Shown: positions 1 through 6,033 of the stretch, piece after piece
How the letters are laid out: every line of letters begins with the position of its first letter
How positions within the stretch are numbered: the stretch's first letter is position 1
NCBI GenBank assembly: GCA_016783285.1
Contig: JADHWW010000117.1
Coordinates: 1 to 29,501, forward strand
Direction: 5' to 3'
Source of the DNA: Anaerolineae bacterium
Lineage (GTDB): Bacteria > Chloroflexota > Anaerolineae > B4-G1
DNA: 29,501 bases
The notes under the pieces: generated by a model
The model's input: only the letters and a program-made list of their open reading frames with translations
What the model was told of the DNA's origin: nothing
Databases searched by the model: none
Translations under genes and position numbers: made by a program

Positions 1-1
1 G

Positions 2-217
2 TCGAATGAACCGGACAACGGCCTGGGCGACGGCGACACACCGGACGACATCGTCATCGTGGGCGACTTTACGTTCAAACTGCGGGCAGAGCGTTCTGGC
101 ACCGGTGATGGGCGTATCTACACCATCACCTACCAGGTGACCGACGCCTGTGGCAACAGCACGATAGCGACTGCCACGGTGACTGTGCCGCACAGCCGGG
201 GCGAAGGGGAGAAGTAA
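2..217 (+). CDS. C-terminus of a secreted Ig-like/HYR-type protein (5' truncated)
   Basis: Only the last 71 codons are inside the window. The frame begins at base 2 and ends with TAA at 215-217. The translation contains IYTITYQVTDACGNST followed by an alternating Thr/Val beta-strand and a charged tail (HSRGEGEK). The pattern 'Y-x-I-T-Y-x-V-T-D-A-C-G-N' is typical of the last strands of HYR or bacterial Ig-like repeats that end large extracellular or cell-surface proteins. I infer a secreted structural or adhesion-type protein; the N-terminal part that would tell more lies outside the window. A strong terminator follows about 110 bases downstream, which fits the end of a transcription unit. 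Confidence 0.65.
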   Translation, partial: SNEPDNGLGDGDTPDDIVIVGDFTFKLRAERSGTGDGRIYTITYQVTDACGNSTIATATVTVPHSRGEGEK

Positions 218-326
218 CGAATCCTGACCCGGCACTGCGCCGCTTCTGTCTGGGCTACTGATCGGCAGTTGCGGGAGCGGCATTCAAGTAAACGTGCGGG
301 CAATTCCTTGACTCGCACCGCAGCGC

Positions 327-375
327 GTGCGGAGGACGCAGAACTATCTGTGTCCTCCGCACCGTTTCTTGTCTC
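327..375 (+). terminator. Rho-independent terminator
   Basis: A 16-bp stem (327-342 pairing with 347-362, one G-T wobble) closes a 4-base ACTA loop. It is followed by a T-rich run (GTTTCTT) from 364. It lies downstream of the partial secreted-protein gene and upstream of the sigma-factor promoter, so it separates the two transcription units. Because it is almost perfectly symmetric it could also terminate minus-strand transcription. Confidence 0.85.
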
Positions 376-448
376 CCCCGGCACCCCGGGTGGCCCATCT
401 CGGCCATCAGCATTGTGCCAACGTCCGTAGGGGTGCGGGCCTGGGGCC

Positions 449-477
449 TTGTCCCTGCCACTCAACTGTGCTATAGT
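449..477 (+). promoter_or_regulatory. Sigma-70-type promoter of the ECF sigma gene
   Basis: A -35 box TTGTCC (449-454), a 17-base spacer and a -10 box TATAGT (472-477) give a near-consensus promoter. Transcription should begin near 484, leaving a leader of about 20 bases before ATG 506. A start codon at 449 would lie inside the -35 box, so this also fixes the gene start. Confidence 0.75.
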
Positions 478-505
478 ACATCCTCACCACAGTCAGGTGG
501 AGGAA

Positions 506-1027
506 ATGTCCAGGGACGAAACCAGGCTGATCCAGCGGGCGAGGGAGGGAGACCCGGCCGCCTTCGCTGAGATCTACGACCGGCATCAACCAGCCATCTA
601 CCATTACATTTTCTACCGGGTGGGCGACGTTGCCACGGCCGAGGACCTGACCAGCGAGGTCTTCGTGCGTTTAGTGGAGAGAATTGACCACTTCACCTAC
701 CGGGGCCGTCCGCTGCTGGCCTGGCTGTACACTATCGCCCGCAACCTGATCACAGACTACCAGCGGCAGGCCGGACAGGTTATGACACTTCCGTTCTACG
801 AACAATTAGTGACCGAGGCGGGTGACCTGGAACAGGCTGCGGAGCGTGGGCTCGTCCAACGACGGCTGGCCGCTGCCCTGACCCACCTCACCGAGGACCA
901 GCGACAGGTTGTCATCCTCAAGTTCATCGAGGGATTGGACAACACAGAGGTGGCCCGGATGCTGGGAAAACCTGTGGGGGCTGTCAAGTCACTGCAACAC
1001 CGCGCCCTGGAAGGAAATGGGGGCTGA
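506..1027 (+). CDS. ECF-type RNA polymerase sigma factor (sigma-70 family)
   Basis: A 173-residue sigma factor made of region 2 and region 4. Region 2 (about residues 15-90) includes EDLTSEVFVRLVERI and LLAWLYTIARNLITDYQR. Region 4 (about 115-168) includes LTEDQRQVVILKFIEGLDNTEVARMLGKP, the -35-binding helix-turn-helix. This is the usual two-domain ECF plan that redirects RNA polymerase to a small regulon. I chose ATG 506: it follows GGAGGA at 499-504 and the promoter at 449-477, although the spacing is short. The C-terminus ends abruptly in LEGNGG instead of the usual Leu/Arg-rich helix, so its 3' end may have been altered. An anti-sigma gene normally follows, but here only a 19-codon open stretch remains before a repeat element. 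Confidence 0.93.
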   Translation: MSRDETRLIQRAREGDPAAFAEIYDRHQPAIYHYIFYRVGDVATAEDLTSEVFVRLVERIDHFTYRGRPLLAWLYTIARNLITDYQRQAGQVMTLPFYEQLVTEAGDLEQAAERGLVQRRLAAALTHLTEDQRQVVILKFIEGLDNTEVARMLGKPVGAVKSLQHRALEGNGG

Positions 1028-1029
1028 TA

Positions 1030-1089
1030 TGAATGTCAGCCGTATCTTCGCGCTCGCTGGCCCGTTATTCAAGAAAGCTTCACGGTAAC
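1030..1089 (+). pseudogene. Short open stretch, possible remnant of an anti-sigma gene
   Basis: An ATG lies 2 bases after the sigma-factor stop and opens a 19-codon frame (MNVSRIFALAGPLFKKASR). It is stopped by TAA at 1087-1089, inside the terminal repeat of the element at 1085-1235. Position and spacing are what one expects for a translationally coupled anti-sigma factor gene cut by insertion of that element. The residues themselves are too few to identify a family, so the identity is an inference from context only. Confidence 0.3.
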
Positions 1090-1235
1090 TGCTCAGGCTC
1101 TTCCCAAAACAGGCACAAATAGCACACGGATACACACAGATGAAACGGGTTCTCACAGATTCTTTATCTTTATCTGCGTACATCCGTATGATCCGTGTTG
1201 ATCCGTGTTCTATTTATGACTGGCTGAGCAGTTAC
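1085..1235 (+). mobile_element. MITE-like repeat element, copy 1 (complete, 12-bp terminal inverted repeats)
   Basis: A 151-bp non-coding element is bounded by perfect 12-bp inverted repeats, GTAACTGCTCAG (1085-1096) and CTGAGCAGTTAC (1224-1235). The 7-mer CTTCACG occurs directly before it (1078-1084) and again at 1237-1243, one base beyond its right end. That looks like a 7-8 bp target duplication. The interior has several ATCCGTG-type short repeats and no gene. A second copy in the opposite orientation lies at 18028-18166; the first 59 bases of the two copies differ at only two positions. No transposase family is recognised from the ends. Confidence 0.75.
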
Positions 1236-1386
1236 ACTTCACGCTTGATAGGGAACTAGTTATGAAACGCGAAAGAGACCTTCGGCGAATGACGTTGGTC
1301 GGTGTGTCAGGTCTTGATCTCTGCGTTGGATTTGACTCGTTTGTGAAGGATTTGCACCATTAAGGAGTACAGTGCGAGGAGGAGCG
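1236..1386 (+). other. Intergenic stretch upstream of the patatin gene
   Basis: About 150 bases between the repeat element and the patatin gene. It holds one short open frame (1262-1363, 33 codons, MKRERDLRRM...) with no convincing ribosome-binding site and no recognisable family. The end of the stretch carries an AAGGAG (1362-1367) and the patatin ribosome-binding site (1376-1384). A TTGACT at about 1331 has no good -10 partner, so I cannot call a promoter. Confidence 0.4.
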
Positions 1387-2235
1387 ATGGAAGACAAAAT
1401 CACGCGAGCATTGGTGTTTTCGGGAGGTGGGGGCCGCGGGGCCTACGAGTGCGGCGTCTACAAGTACCTGGAGGAGACCGGGCTGCTGCCAGACATCCTG
1501 GTCGGCACATCCATCGGGGCCATCAACGCGGCCGCTATCGCCTCGGGCCGCAGCGCGGCCGAACTGGAGGAGGCCTGGCTGGCGACACGCACGAGGGATG
1601 TGCAACGCTTCTGGCGGTTGCGTCCCTGGCGAGCGGTCTACGACACCTCCCCCTGGCGCAAGACGTTGCACCGTTTCATTGACTTCGACACACTGACCCG
1701 CACCGACAAGCGGCTGCTCATCGCCGCCACCGAAATCGAGACGGGCCAATTGCGCATCTTCGACAATCAGGAGGTGACCTTCACCCCCGATCACATCCTC
1801 GCCAGTTGCTCCATCCCGCTGGTCTACCCCTGGACGAAGGTAGAGGACCACCACTACTGGGATGGAGCGGTGATGGCCAACACACCACTGGCAGGAGCGA
1901 TTGATGCTGGGGCCGACGAGATCCTGGTCGTGCTACTCTCGCCCACCGGCGAGCAGCGCATAGAGCCACCCCGCTGGCCGTGGCGGGCCTTCGCCGTGAT
2001 GCTCGACCTGGCCCTGAGCGCCACCTTCGAGAACGACTTCAAGCAGTTGGAGAACGTCAACCGGCTGGTGACGGCGCAGTTGGACGAGAAACACCGGCAC
2101 GTGCGCTGCCGGGTGATCATCCCCAGCCGGGAGACAGGTCTGCTGCGCATCATCCGCTACGAGCCAGAGGCCAGCCGGGAGTTGATTGACCTGGGGTACG
2201 CCGACGCCCGGCGCGTGTTGGCGAGAATGGGTTGA
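1387..2235 (+). CDS. Patatin-like phospholipase / lipid acyl hydrolase
   Basis: A 282-residue patatin-family hydrolase, which cleaves acyl ester bonds in membrane lipids with a Ser-Asp dyad. The oxyanion-hole loop SGGGGRGAY is at residues 12-20, the nucleophile elbow GTSIG has Ser42, and the catalytic Asp159 is in WDGAVMANTPL (DG motif). No signal peptide or membrane segment is visible, so it is probably cytosolic or membrane-associated. ATG 1387 is preferred because GAGGAGGAG sits at 1376-1384; an upstream GTG at 1372 is an alternative with its own AAGGAG. It converges with the serpin gene, the two stop codons being only 8 bases apart. Substrate cannot be read from the sequence. Confidence 0.93.
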   Translation: MEDKITRALVFSGGGGRGAYECGVYKYLEETGLLPDILVGTSIGAINAAAIASGRSAAELEEAWLATRTRDVQRFWRLRPWRAVYDTSPWRKTLHRFIDFDTLTRTDKRLLIAATEIETGQLRIFDNQEVTFTPDHILASCSIPLVYPWTKVEDHHYWDGAVMANTPLAGAIDAGADEILVVLLSPTGEQRIEPPRWPWRAFAVMLDLALSATFENDFKQLENVNRLVTAQLDEKHRHVRCRVIIPSRETGLLRIIRYEPEASRELIDLGYADARRVLARMG

Positions 2236-2243
2236 TCTCCCTC

Positions 2244-3542
2244 CTATGCTCCCGGGTTCACGACGCGCCCGACAAACAGAATGGCGCCCGTCTCGATATC
2301 CCGAATGATGAACATGAAGGAGTGGTCAACGGTGACCTCGACCGGCTCCCCTGGCATTGCACTCAACTCCATCACCACCGCCGTGGCCGCTGCCGCTTCG
2401 GTGCCCGCTTCGTCCACCGAGACGAACGCCTTGTGTATGACCTCCCCGATGAACAGATCGCGCGTGCCGGTCATCCCCGAAAAGTCAGCGCCCCCGGAGA
2501 AAGCAACCGGCATGCCCATCGCTGCGAGAGCCTCTACCAGGCTGCAATCCGATTCGAACTCGAACTTTGGCATGGTCAGAGCGACCTGCCTGTACGTCAG
2601 GCTCTTCAGGATACCATCCACTCGCCTGCCATCCAGCGAGCCTTCAAACGTCTCGAACTCGCCCGCCTCGGGAAGCAGGATCACCATCGCCAGTTCCCCG
2701 CCGTCGTATGGCAACTCGACCGCCTGACACCCCTCCCCCTCGGCGTAACCGAAGGACGTCGTCTGCCTCATCATCGGCACGTTGACCTCGCCGCCGTCAA
2801 GCAGGTAGAACGCGCCATCCCCGGTCAGGTCCGGTTCGAACGGCTCGCTCCACGCCGCATTGAAGTAGATCGCGTTCGTGAGCACCAGCCGCGTCAGCGC
2901 GTCAATGACCCCCTGCGGGATCAGGTCCTCTATCCGGCCCTCCGTCTGCTCGCTGACCCAGTCGTTGATCGTGATACGCGATTCCTCCGCTGCACCCGCG
3001 AAATCGAGCAGCCTCAGCCCGGCACCGTAGTTTTCCGCCAGGACATCGAGGAATTCGGGGAGGAACTCGTAGCCCTCCTGCCCCCAGATAGCGTTGACGA
3101 TGTGCAGCCGGAACCCCTCCTCATCCTTGCCCTCCGCGCCCTCGCCGCGACCGGCGAGTTCCAGGTCCAGACCGTTGAACGCGGGATGCAGGCGGTCTTG
3201 CGGGAGCGTGAAGTGCAGGGCGTCCGCCATCTGCCGTTCGGTCTCACCGCGCGCTCCGGCATAAGTCATCGCCAGCGCCAGCGAGATGCTGTGGGGAGAG
3301 TAGAAAAGGTTGTCATTCCCCTCTCTGAGTACCTGGTAGAGATCGAAGGCGAACACGCTGTTTCCGTCCACCACATCCGCCAGGTCCGGGGCGACCACGT
3401 CCGGTGACATCACCCGCTCCCTCTCCGACCGCACGCTCTGTCCCGCTGGCTGACCGCCACTCGGGACACCGCCCGAGCCACCGCAGCCCACCAGGCCCAG
3501 CAGCGCGATCATGATGGTCACACTCCGTAATATGTTCTTCAT
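2244..3542 (-). CDS. Serpin-family protease inhibitor, predicted lipoprotein
   Basis: A 432-residue precursor. It starts with a lipoprotein signal (MKNILRSVTIMIALLGLVGC, lipidated Cys20) and a short Gly/Ser/Pro linker, followed by a full serpin fold of about 370 residues. Recognisable parts are LTNAIYFNAAW (shutter/breach strand), the hinge VDEAGTEAAAATAV and the C-terminal DHSFMFIIRDIETGAILFVGRVVNP. The hinge matches the E-x-G-T-E-A-A-A-A-T consensus of inhibitory serpins, so loop insertion and suicide inhibition are expected. By counting from the hinge, P1 falls near Leu/Ser/Met in MELSAM, suggesting chymotrypsin-, elastase- or subtilisin-like targets. ATG 3542 follows AGGAGG with suitable spacing. 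It is probably anchored outside the cytoplasmic membrane and guards against extracellular proteases. Bacterial serpins are sporadic and usually attributed to transfer. Confidence 0.93.
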   Translation of the reverse strand: MKNILRSVTIMIALLGLVGCGGSGGVPSGGQPAGQSVRSERERVMSPDVVAPDLADVVDGNSVFAFDLYQVLREGNDNLFYSPHSISLALAMTYAGARGETERQMADALHFTLPQDRLHPAFNGLDLELAGRGEGAEGKDEEGFRLHIVNAIWGQEGYEFLPEFLDVLAENYGAGLRLLDFAGAAEESRITINDWVSEQTEGRIEDLIPQGVIDALTRLVLTNAIYFNAAWSEPFEPDLTGDGAFYLLDGGEVNVPMMRQTTSFGYAEGEGCQAVELPYDGGELAMVILLPEAGEFETFEGSLDGRRVDGILKSLTYRQVALTMPKFEFESDCSLVEALAAMGMPVAFSGGADFSGMTGTRDLFIGEVIHKAFVSVDEAGTEAAAATAVVMELSAMPGEPVEVTVDHSFMFIIRDIETGAILFVGRVVNPGA

Positions 3543-3741
3543 TCTTGCTTGCCTCCTGTTCTTGTTTTGGCGACTCCAAGATTGGCCTCGCCATGTTCTA
3601 GACGGATTGCGGGCCGAAAAGGTTCCGCCTTCAAGTGAGCCTGGAAGCAACTTGAGCAGAGGTATGTTTTTAATGAGCAAAAAGGGGTGTAATCCTATGA
3701 GATTCTACAGCCAATTTGTCCTACGGCGTAACCACTCAGGT
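3543..3741. other. Intergenic region upstream of the serpin gene
   Basis: Contains the serpin ribosome-binding site (complement of CCTCCT just above 3542) and a relatively AT-rich stretch at 3655-3720 where a minus-strand promoter could lie, but no convincing -35/-10 pair is visible. From 3710 it runs into the repeat block described separately. Confidence 0.35.
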
Positions 3742-3916
3742 TGATGAGCGAAGGTCTCCCGACCAAGGATGGGCGAAGGTCTCCCGACCAAGGATGGGCG
3801 AAGGTCTCCCGACCGAGGATGGGCGAAGGTCTCCCGACCGAGGATGGGCGAAGGTCTCCCGACCGAGGATGGGCGAAGGTCTCCCGACCGAGGATGGGCG
3901 AAGGTCTCCCGACCGA
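3742..3916. repeat. 25-bp tandem repeat, 7 units (minisatellite)
   Basis: Seven contiguous 25-base units begin at 3742, 3767, 3792, 3817, 3842, 3867 and 3892; the core is GGCGAAGGTCTCCCGACC. The first unit has two changes near its start, and units 1-2 end in CCAA where later units end in CCGA. The last five units are identical. A degenerate inverted unit follows at 3929-3948, so single strands could fold into a long hairpin. The period is not a multiple of three, so the open frames across it cycle through three readings and are not genes. There are no spacers, so it is not a CRISPR array. Confidence 0.95.
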
Positions 3917-3958
3917 GCCCTTTATGCCTCGGTCGGAGACCCTCGGCGAACTTGTCCT

Positions 3959-3987
3959 GTAGGGACAAATTGCCAATTTGTCCTACG
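3959..3987 (-). repeat. Palindrome at the 3' end of the metallocofactor operon
   Basis: Two arms of 13-14 bases (GTAGGGACAAATTG and CAATTTGTCCTAC) meet around a single central base. On the minus strand the hairpin begins three bases after the stop of the last operon gene. There is no T-run after it, so it is more likely a dispersed palindromic repeat that may protect or end the transcript than a classical terminator. Confidence 0.6.
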
Positions 3988-3989
3988 GC

Positions 3990-4202
3990 TTACTCGCGTA
4001 CCATCTGAGTGCCGCACTGCGGACACTTTTTCTGATAGCAGGGCATGCCCACCGCGTGCGGCTCCCGGTGCCCGCAACTGGGGCAGACGCAGTAGCCGCT
4101 CGGCCCGGCGGCCTTGGGGCCACCCATCCGGCCCGGCCCGCGTCCGCCGCCGCGCCCAGCGCCGCCACCGCGACCGCCACCTCTTCCACGATCTCGACCC
4201 AT
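3990..4202 (-). CDS. Small zinc-ribbon-like protein with Gly/Arg-rich N-terminus
   Basis: A 70-residue protein. The first 30 residues are almost only Gly, Arg and Asp. The remainder holds CVCPSCG, then MPC, then CPQCG, a five- or six-Cys knuckle expected to bind Zn or Fe. Small proteins with the motif GYCVCPxCG...CPxCGxxMVRE are common beside PF02579 (NifX/ORP-like) genes in anaerobes. The exact role is unknown; a metal-binding or metallo-chaperone function is an inference. GGAGGAGG lies 8 bases before ATG 4202, which is why this start is preferred over the in-frame GTG at 4211. Last gene of the minus-strand operon, 18 bases after fmdB-like. Confidence 0.75.
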   Translation of the reverse strand: MGRDRGRGGGRGGGAGRGGGRGPGRMGGPKAAGPSGYCVCPSCGHREPHAVGMPCYQKKCPQCGTQMVRE

Positions 4203-4220
4203 GTCACTCACCTCCTCCCA

Positions 4221-4457
4221 CTACCCACGCCAACACGTACCTCCTTCAGAGCAGGGCGGTGTGGCGCAGCGCTCCTCCTGACCGCAGCAGGTATGTCCCG
4301 CCTGCCGGGCCGTCTGCCCGCTCAACACGAAGGGGACAGAAAGCATCTTGTCCAACGACGAATCACCACAATGGGGACAGACAACAGCATCGCCCGCCCG
4401 TACCAGCACCTCAAACGTCGCGCCACAGTTGCGACAGCGATATTCATAGATCGGCAT
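4221..4457 (-). CDS. FmdB-family zinc-ribbon protein
   Basis: A 78-residue protein starting MPIYEYRCRNCGATFEVL, the signature of the FmdB/CxxC_CxxC_SSSS family. The first knuckle is CRNC, the second CPHCGDSSLDKMLS. The C-terminal tail is Cys-rich (HTCCGQEERCATPPCS), as often seen in anaerobes. The family name comes from a putative regulator of formamidase; the real function is not settled. GAGGAG lies 6-7 bases before ATG 4457. The start overlaps the end of the OsmC gene by 14 bases, so the two are probably translationally coupled. Confidence 0.85.
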   Translation of the reverse strand: MPIYEYRCRNCGATFEVLVRAGDAVVCPHCGDSSLDKMLSVPFVLSGQTARQAGHTCCGQEERCATPPCSEGGTCWRG

Positions 4458-4863
4458 CGGACACTCCTCGTTCCTCTGCGAACTGGACAACCACCTCCGG
4501 CGGACGCATAAGCGTGTTGACCAGGGTGGCGTGCCTGGCTACTCCGATCAGCCGCCGCTTCACGTCCTCAGGCGGCTCCGGCTCAATGTGGATCGTCGCC
4601 TCCATCGCGCCGACACGACGGGGCCTTGCCAGTTCCTCGTATTCCATCTCCAGACTCAACCGCGCAAACGGGATGCCTCGCAGCCGGCAGGAGTTCGCCA
4701 CAAACTCCAGAATGCAAGCGCCCATCGCCGCTGCAAACAACTGCGGTGCACTCAGCGCGGTGCCAGCACCCCCATCCTCCGGCGCGGCATCCAGAGCGAC
4801 AATGTGCTCCCCAGCCGTCGCCAGGAAGCGTAGACCGTCCACGTGTTGCACTGCGAGTTTCAC
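4444..4863 (-). CDS. OsmC/Ohr-family redox protein
   Basis: A 139-residue OsmC-like protein. The family reduces organic hydroperoxides with two cysteines. The first is in AAAMGAC (Cys50) and the second in VANSCRLRGIPF (Cys59), followed by the usual beta strand LSLEMEYEE and a C-terminal HATLVNTLMRPPEV helix. I chose GTG 4863 because AAAGGAGG ends 6 bases upstream; the longer frame upstream belongs to a gene remnant. The GTGA start overlaps the TGA of the upstream MBL-like remnant. Cytosolic; as part of the operon it may protect oxygen- or peroxide-sensitive metal centres (inference). Confidence 0.88.
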   Translation of the reverse strand: MKLAVQHVDGLRFLATAGEHIVALDAAPEDGGAGTALSAPQLFAAAMGACILEFVANSCRLRGIPFARLSLEMEYEELARPRRVGAMEATIHIEPEPPEDVKRRLIGVARHATLVNTLMRPPEVVVQFAEERGVSDADL

Positions 4864-4979
4864 TCCGACCCTCCTTTCACCAGGTATGGACGTAACGACC
4901 GCACCCCCAGGGCGTGATGCACTATCTTCACGATGCCGGGATGAGCACACCCGGTGATGATGACCAACCCCTTTTTCAT
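4860..4979 (-). pseudogene. Remnant of an MBL-fold metallohydrolase gene
   Basis: A 39-codon open frame begins MKKGLVIITGCAHPGIVKIV. GLVxxTGCAHPGIVNIV is a hallmark internal motif of MBL-fold hydrolases annotated as dihydropterin-aminobenzene-phosphate synthase-like, where it lies past the middle of a protein of about 270 residues. Neither the N-terminal HxHxDH half nor the C-terminus is present, and an in-frame TAA lies 15 bases upstream of the ATG. The frame ends exactly on the OsmC start (TGA overlapping GTG), so it may still be translated as a leader that couples OsmC. I call it a decayed fragment. Confidence 0.7.
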
Positions 4980-5039
4980 CTCCGTGTTCCCTTATCGCAA
5001 CCAAAGGTAAACGTTTCGCTACAAGCAGGCATCGCCCTG

Positions 5040-5384
5040 CTATAACAGGGCTGGCCAAAAGACGTCATAGAGCAACAGATCCTCGCTCACGTCGAAGATG
5101 CGATGGTTCGTGCCCTGCGGGACGCGTACGATCACGCCCGGTTCAAGTGAAAAGTCCCCGCTTCCGTCCACCCACATCCTGGCCTTACCAGCCAGGGGAT
5201 AGAGGATGTCGTCGGAGCGGTCGTGGACGTGTGCCAGCACCTCCAGACCACGGCCGATCCGGACGAGCATGCAGGTCACATCCGTGCCCTGGGCACCTCG
5301 GGAGACCAGCACTTTGATCTCGACACCCTTCGCTGTTGGGTGCGGCTGCCACTCCAGTTCCTCGACGCTTGTAACAGGCTCCAT
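5040..5384 (-). CDS. Small cupin-domain protein
   Basis: A 114-residue single cupin. Motif 1 is HVHDRSDDILYPLAG, with His52 and His54 as metal ligands and Asp58/59 in place of the usual Glu. Motif 2 is EPGVIVRVPQGTNHRIFD with His94. The fold binds one metal in a beta barrel. Substrate or reaction cannot be assigned; such small cupins often act as metal-dependent sensors or isomerases. GGAGGG lies just upstream of ATG 5384. It is separated from the redox-protein gene by a stretch holding gene fragments, and from OsmC by the MBL remnant. Confidence 0.88.
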   Translation of the reverse strand: MEPVTSVEELEWQPHPTAKGVEIKVLVSRGAQGTDVTCMLVRIGRGLEVLAHVHDRSDDILYPLAGKARMWVDGSGDFSLEPGVIVRVPQGTNHRIFDVSEDLLLYDVFWPALL

Positions 5385-5401
5385 ACTTCTCCCTCCCTCC
5401 C

Positions 5402-5570
5402 TCAGTCTCGAAGCTCCACTCTGCTGCCGACGCCTGCCGGGATGAAGCCCTCCCTGTAGACCTCCTCAAATAGCCCGCGGGCTACCTCAGCAGGCGGCCA
5501 CAGAGGGGACCAGCAATAGGTTGCGTCCCACACACTCCCGCAAGCGGGCAAGGTAGCCAGTTGCACCCAT
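5402..5570 (-). pseudogene. Gene fragments, N-terminus resembling a NUDIX hydrolase
   Basis: On the minus strand a 27-codon frame from ATG 5570 reads MGATGYLARLRECVGRNLLL and continues VPSVAAC before TGA at 5487-5489. This resembles the first residues of many NUDIX hydrolases (Y-x-x-x-L-R-x-x-V-G ... V-P-S-V-A-A). A second frame (5488-5402) carries ARGLFEEVYREGFIPAG and then stops. The NUDIX box itself is absent. I infer a gene that lost its middle by deletion. The first fragment overlaps, in another frame, the odd C-terminal tail of the upstream redox protein. Confidence 0.4.
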
Positions 5571-6015
5571 ACTCAAACTCCCGATTGGCCCCCGCGAGCA
5601 ACTCCAAGAGAATCACCGCCGTTCGCTCGACCAGCAGTGCGCAGGAGCCCAGCCCGCCCGGCGCGTAGACCATCTCCCGCAGTCGGGCACACTGCGTATC
5701 ACCCAGTTCCGCCAGGAAGCGCTCCCTGTAGCGAGCGGCGAGGTCGAGGGCCGGCCGGTCATCTTCATTCAGGCTCTCCCGGCCAAGTGATGCACCGATG
5801 ACCAACACACCGCCGCTCAATGCCCCGCACATCTCCTGCCGGGTGTCCCCCACGCCGCCCGCCAGTCCGCCCGCTATCCGCACCCCCCGCGGCCCCAGAT
5901 CGCCCAGCACGTGCTCGCCCACGGCGAGCAGCATGGCCTCGGCTCAGTGGTAGCCCTGTCCGACCAGGTCACCGGCCCGCGCAGCCGCGTCCTCCCACAC
6001 GTAGTTCTCAATCAC
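5482..6015 (-). CDS. C-GCAxxG-C-C family redox protein with in-frame TGA at the conserved Cys (candidate selenoprotein)
   Basis: Read from GTG 6015 the frame gives VIENYVWEDAAARAGDLVGQ, then GYH, then TGA (5944-5946, codon 24), then AEAMLLAVGEHVLG. In this family the position is normally Cys (GYxCAEAVL). The rest of the family pattern follows: MCGALSGG, LGDTQCARL and GSCALLVERTAVILLELL. Directly after the TGA the RNA can fold into a hairpin: 8 perfect pairs (TGCTCGCC with GGCGAGCA) around a GTG loop that begins 22 bases after the TGA, plus 4 more pairs below one bulge. That geometry suits a bacterial SECIS. GAGGAG lies 9 bases before GTG 6015 (6 before a TTG at 6018). The upstream gene ends 18 bases before the start. 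The last 30 residues look unlike the family and overlap gene fragments. If the TGA is a plain stop, only a fragment from ATG 5934 would be made. Confidence 0.7.
5920..5943 (-). promoter_or_regulatory. Candidate SECIS-like hairpin downstream of TGA
   Basis: In minus-strand orientation the bases after TGA 5944-5946 fold as an 8-bp perfect stem with a 3-base loop whose first base is G, 22 bases from the TGA. Four lower pairs continue the stem past a single bulged C. Bacterial SECIS elements lie within coding sequence right after UGA with a G in the apical loop at about 16-37 bases. GC-rich coding DNA gives such hairpins by chance quite often, so this alone is not proof. The stem itself extends a few bases below 5920. 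Confidence 0.45.
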
Positions 6016-6033
6016 CAATCCAGTCTCCTCATC

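Larger units (their letters stand above)
3710..3989. repeat. 18-bp direct repeats bracketing the minisatellite block
   Basis: GCCAATTTGTCCTACGGC occurs at 3710-3727 and again at 3972-3989, enclosing the 25-bp tandem array. The right copy forms half of a palindrome (3959-3987). The arrangement suggests that the whole block was duplicated or inserted by recombination between short repeats. Confidence 0.7.

Noticed and set aside
1262..1363. 33-codon open frame upstream of the patatin gene
   Set aside because: No good ribosome-binding site, no recognisable family and chance length; mentioned only as part of the intergenic stretch.
2232..3407. Plus-strand open frame of 391 codons opposite the serpin
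   Set aside because: It is the antisense shadow of a protein with unambiguous serpin motifs; no ribosome-binding site and no recognisable domain.
3742..3948. CRISPR array
   Set aside because: The 25-base units are contiguous with no spacers, and no cas genes are present.
3959..3987. Rho-independent terminator of the metallocofactor operon
   Set aside because: The palindrome is in the right place but lacks a T-run on the minus strand; listed as a repeat instead.
3716..4957. Long plus-strand open frame across the 25-bp repeats (413 codons)
   Set aside because: Its first part is just the tandem repeat read through, and the rest lies opposite the zinc-ribbon, FmdB and OsmC genes, which have clear family motifs and ribosome-binding sites on the other strand.
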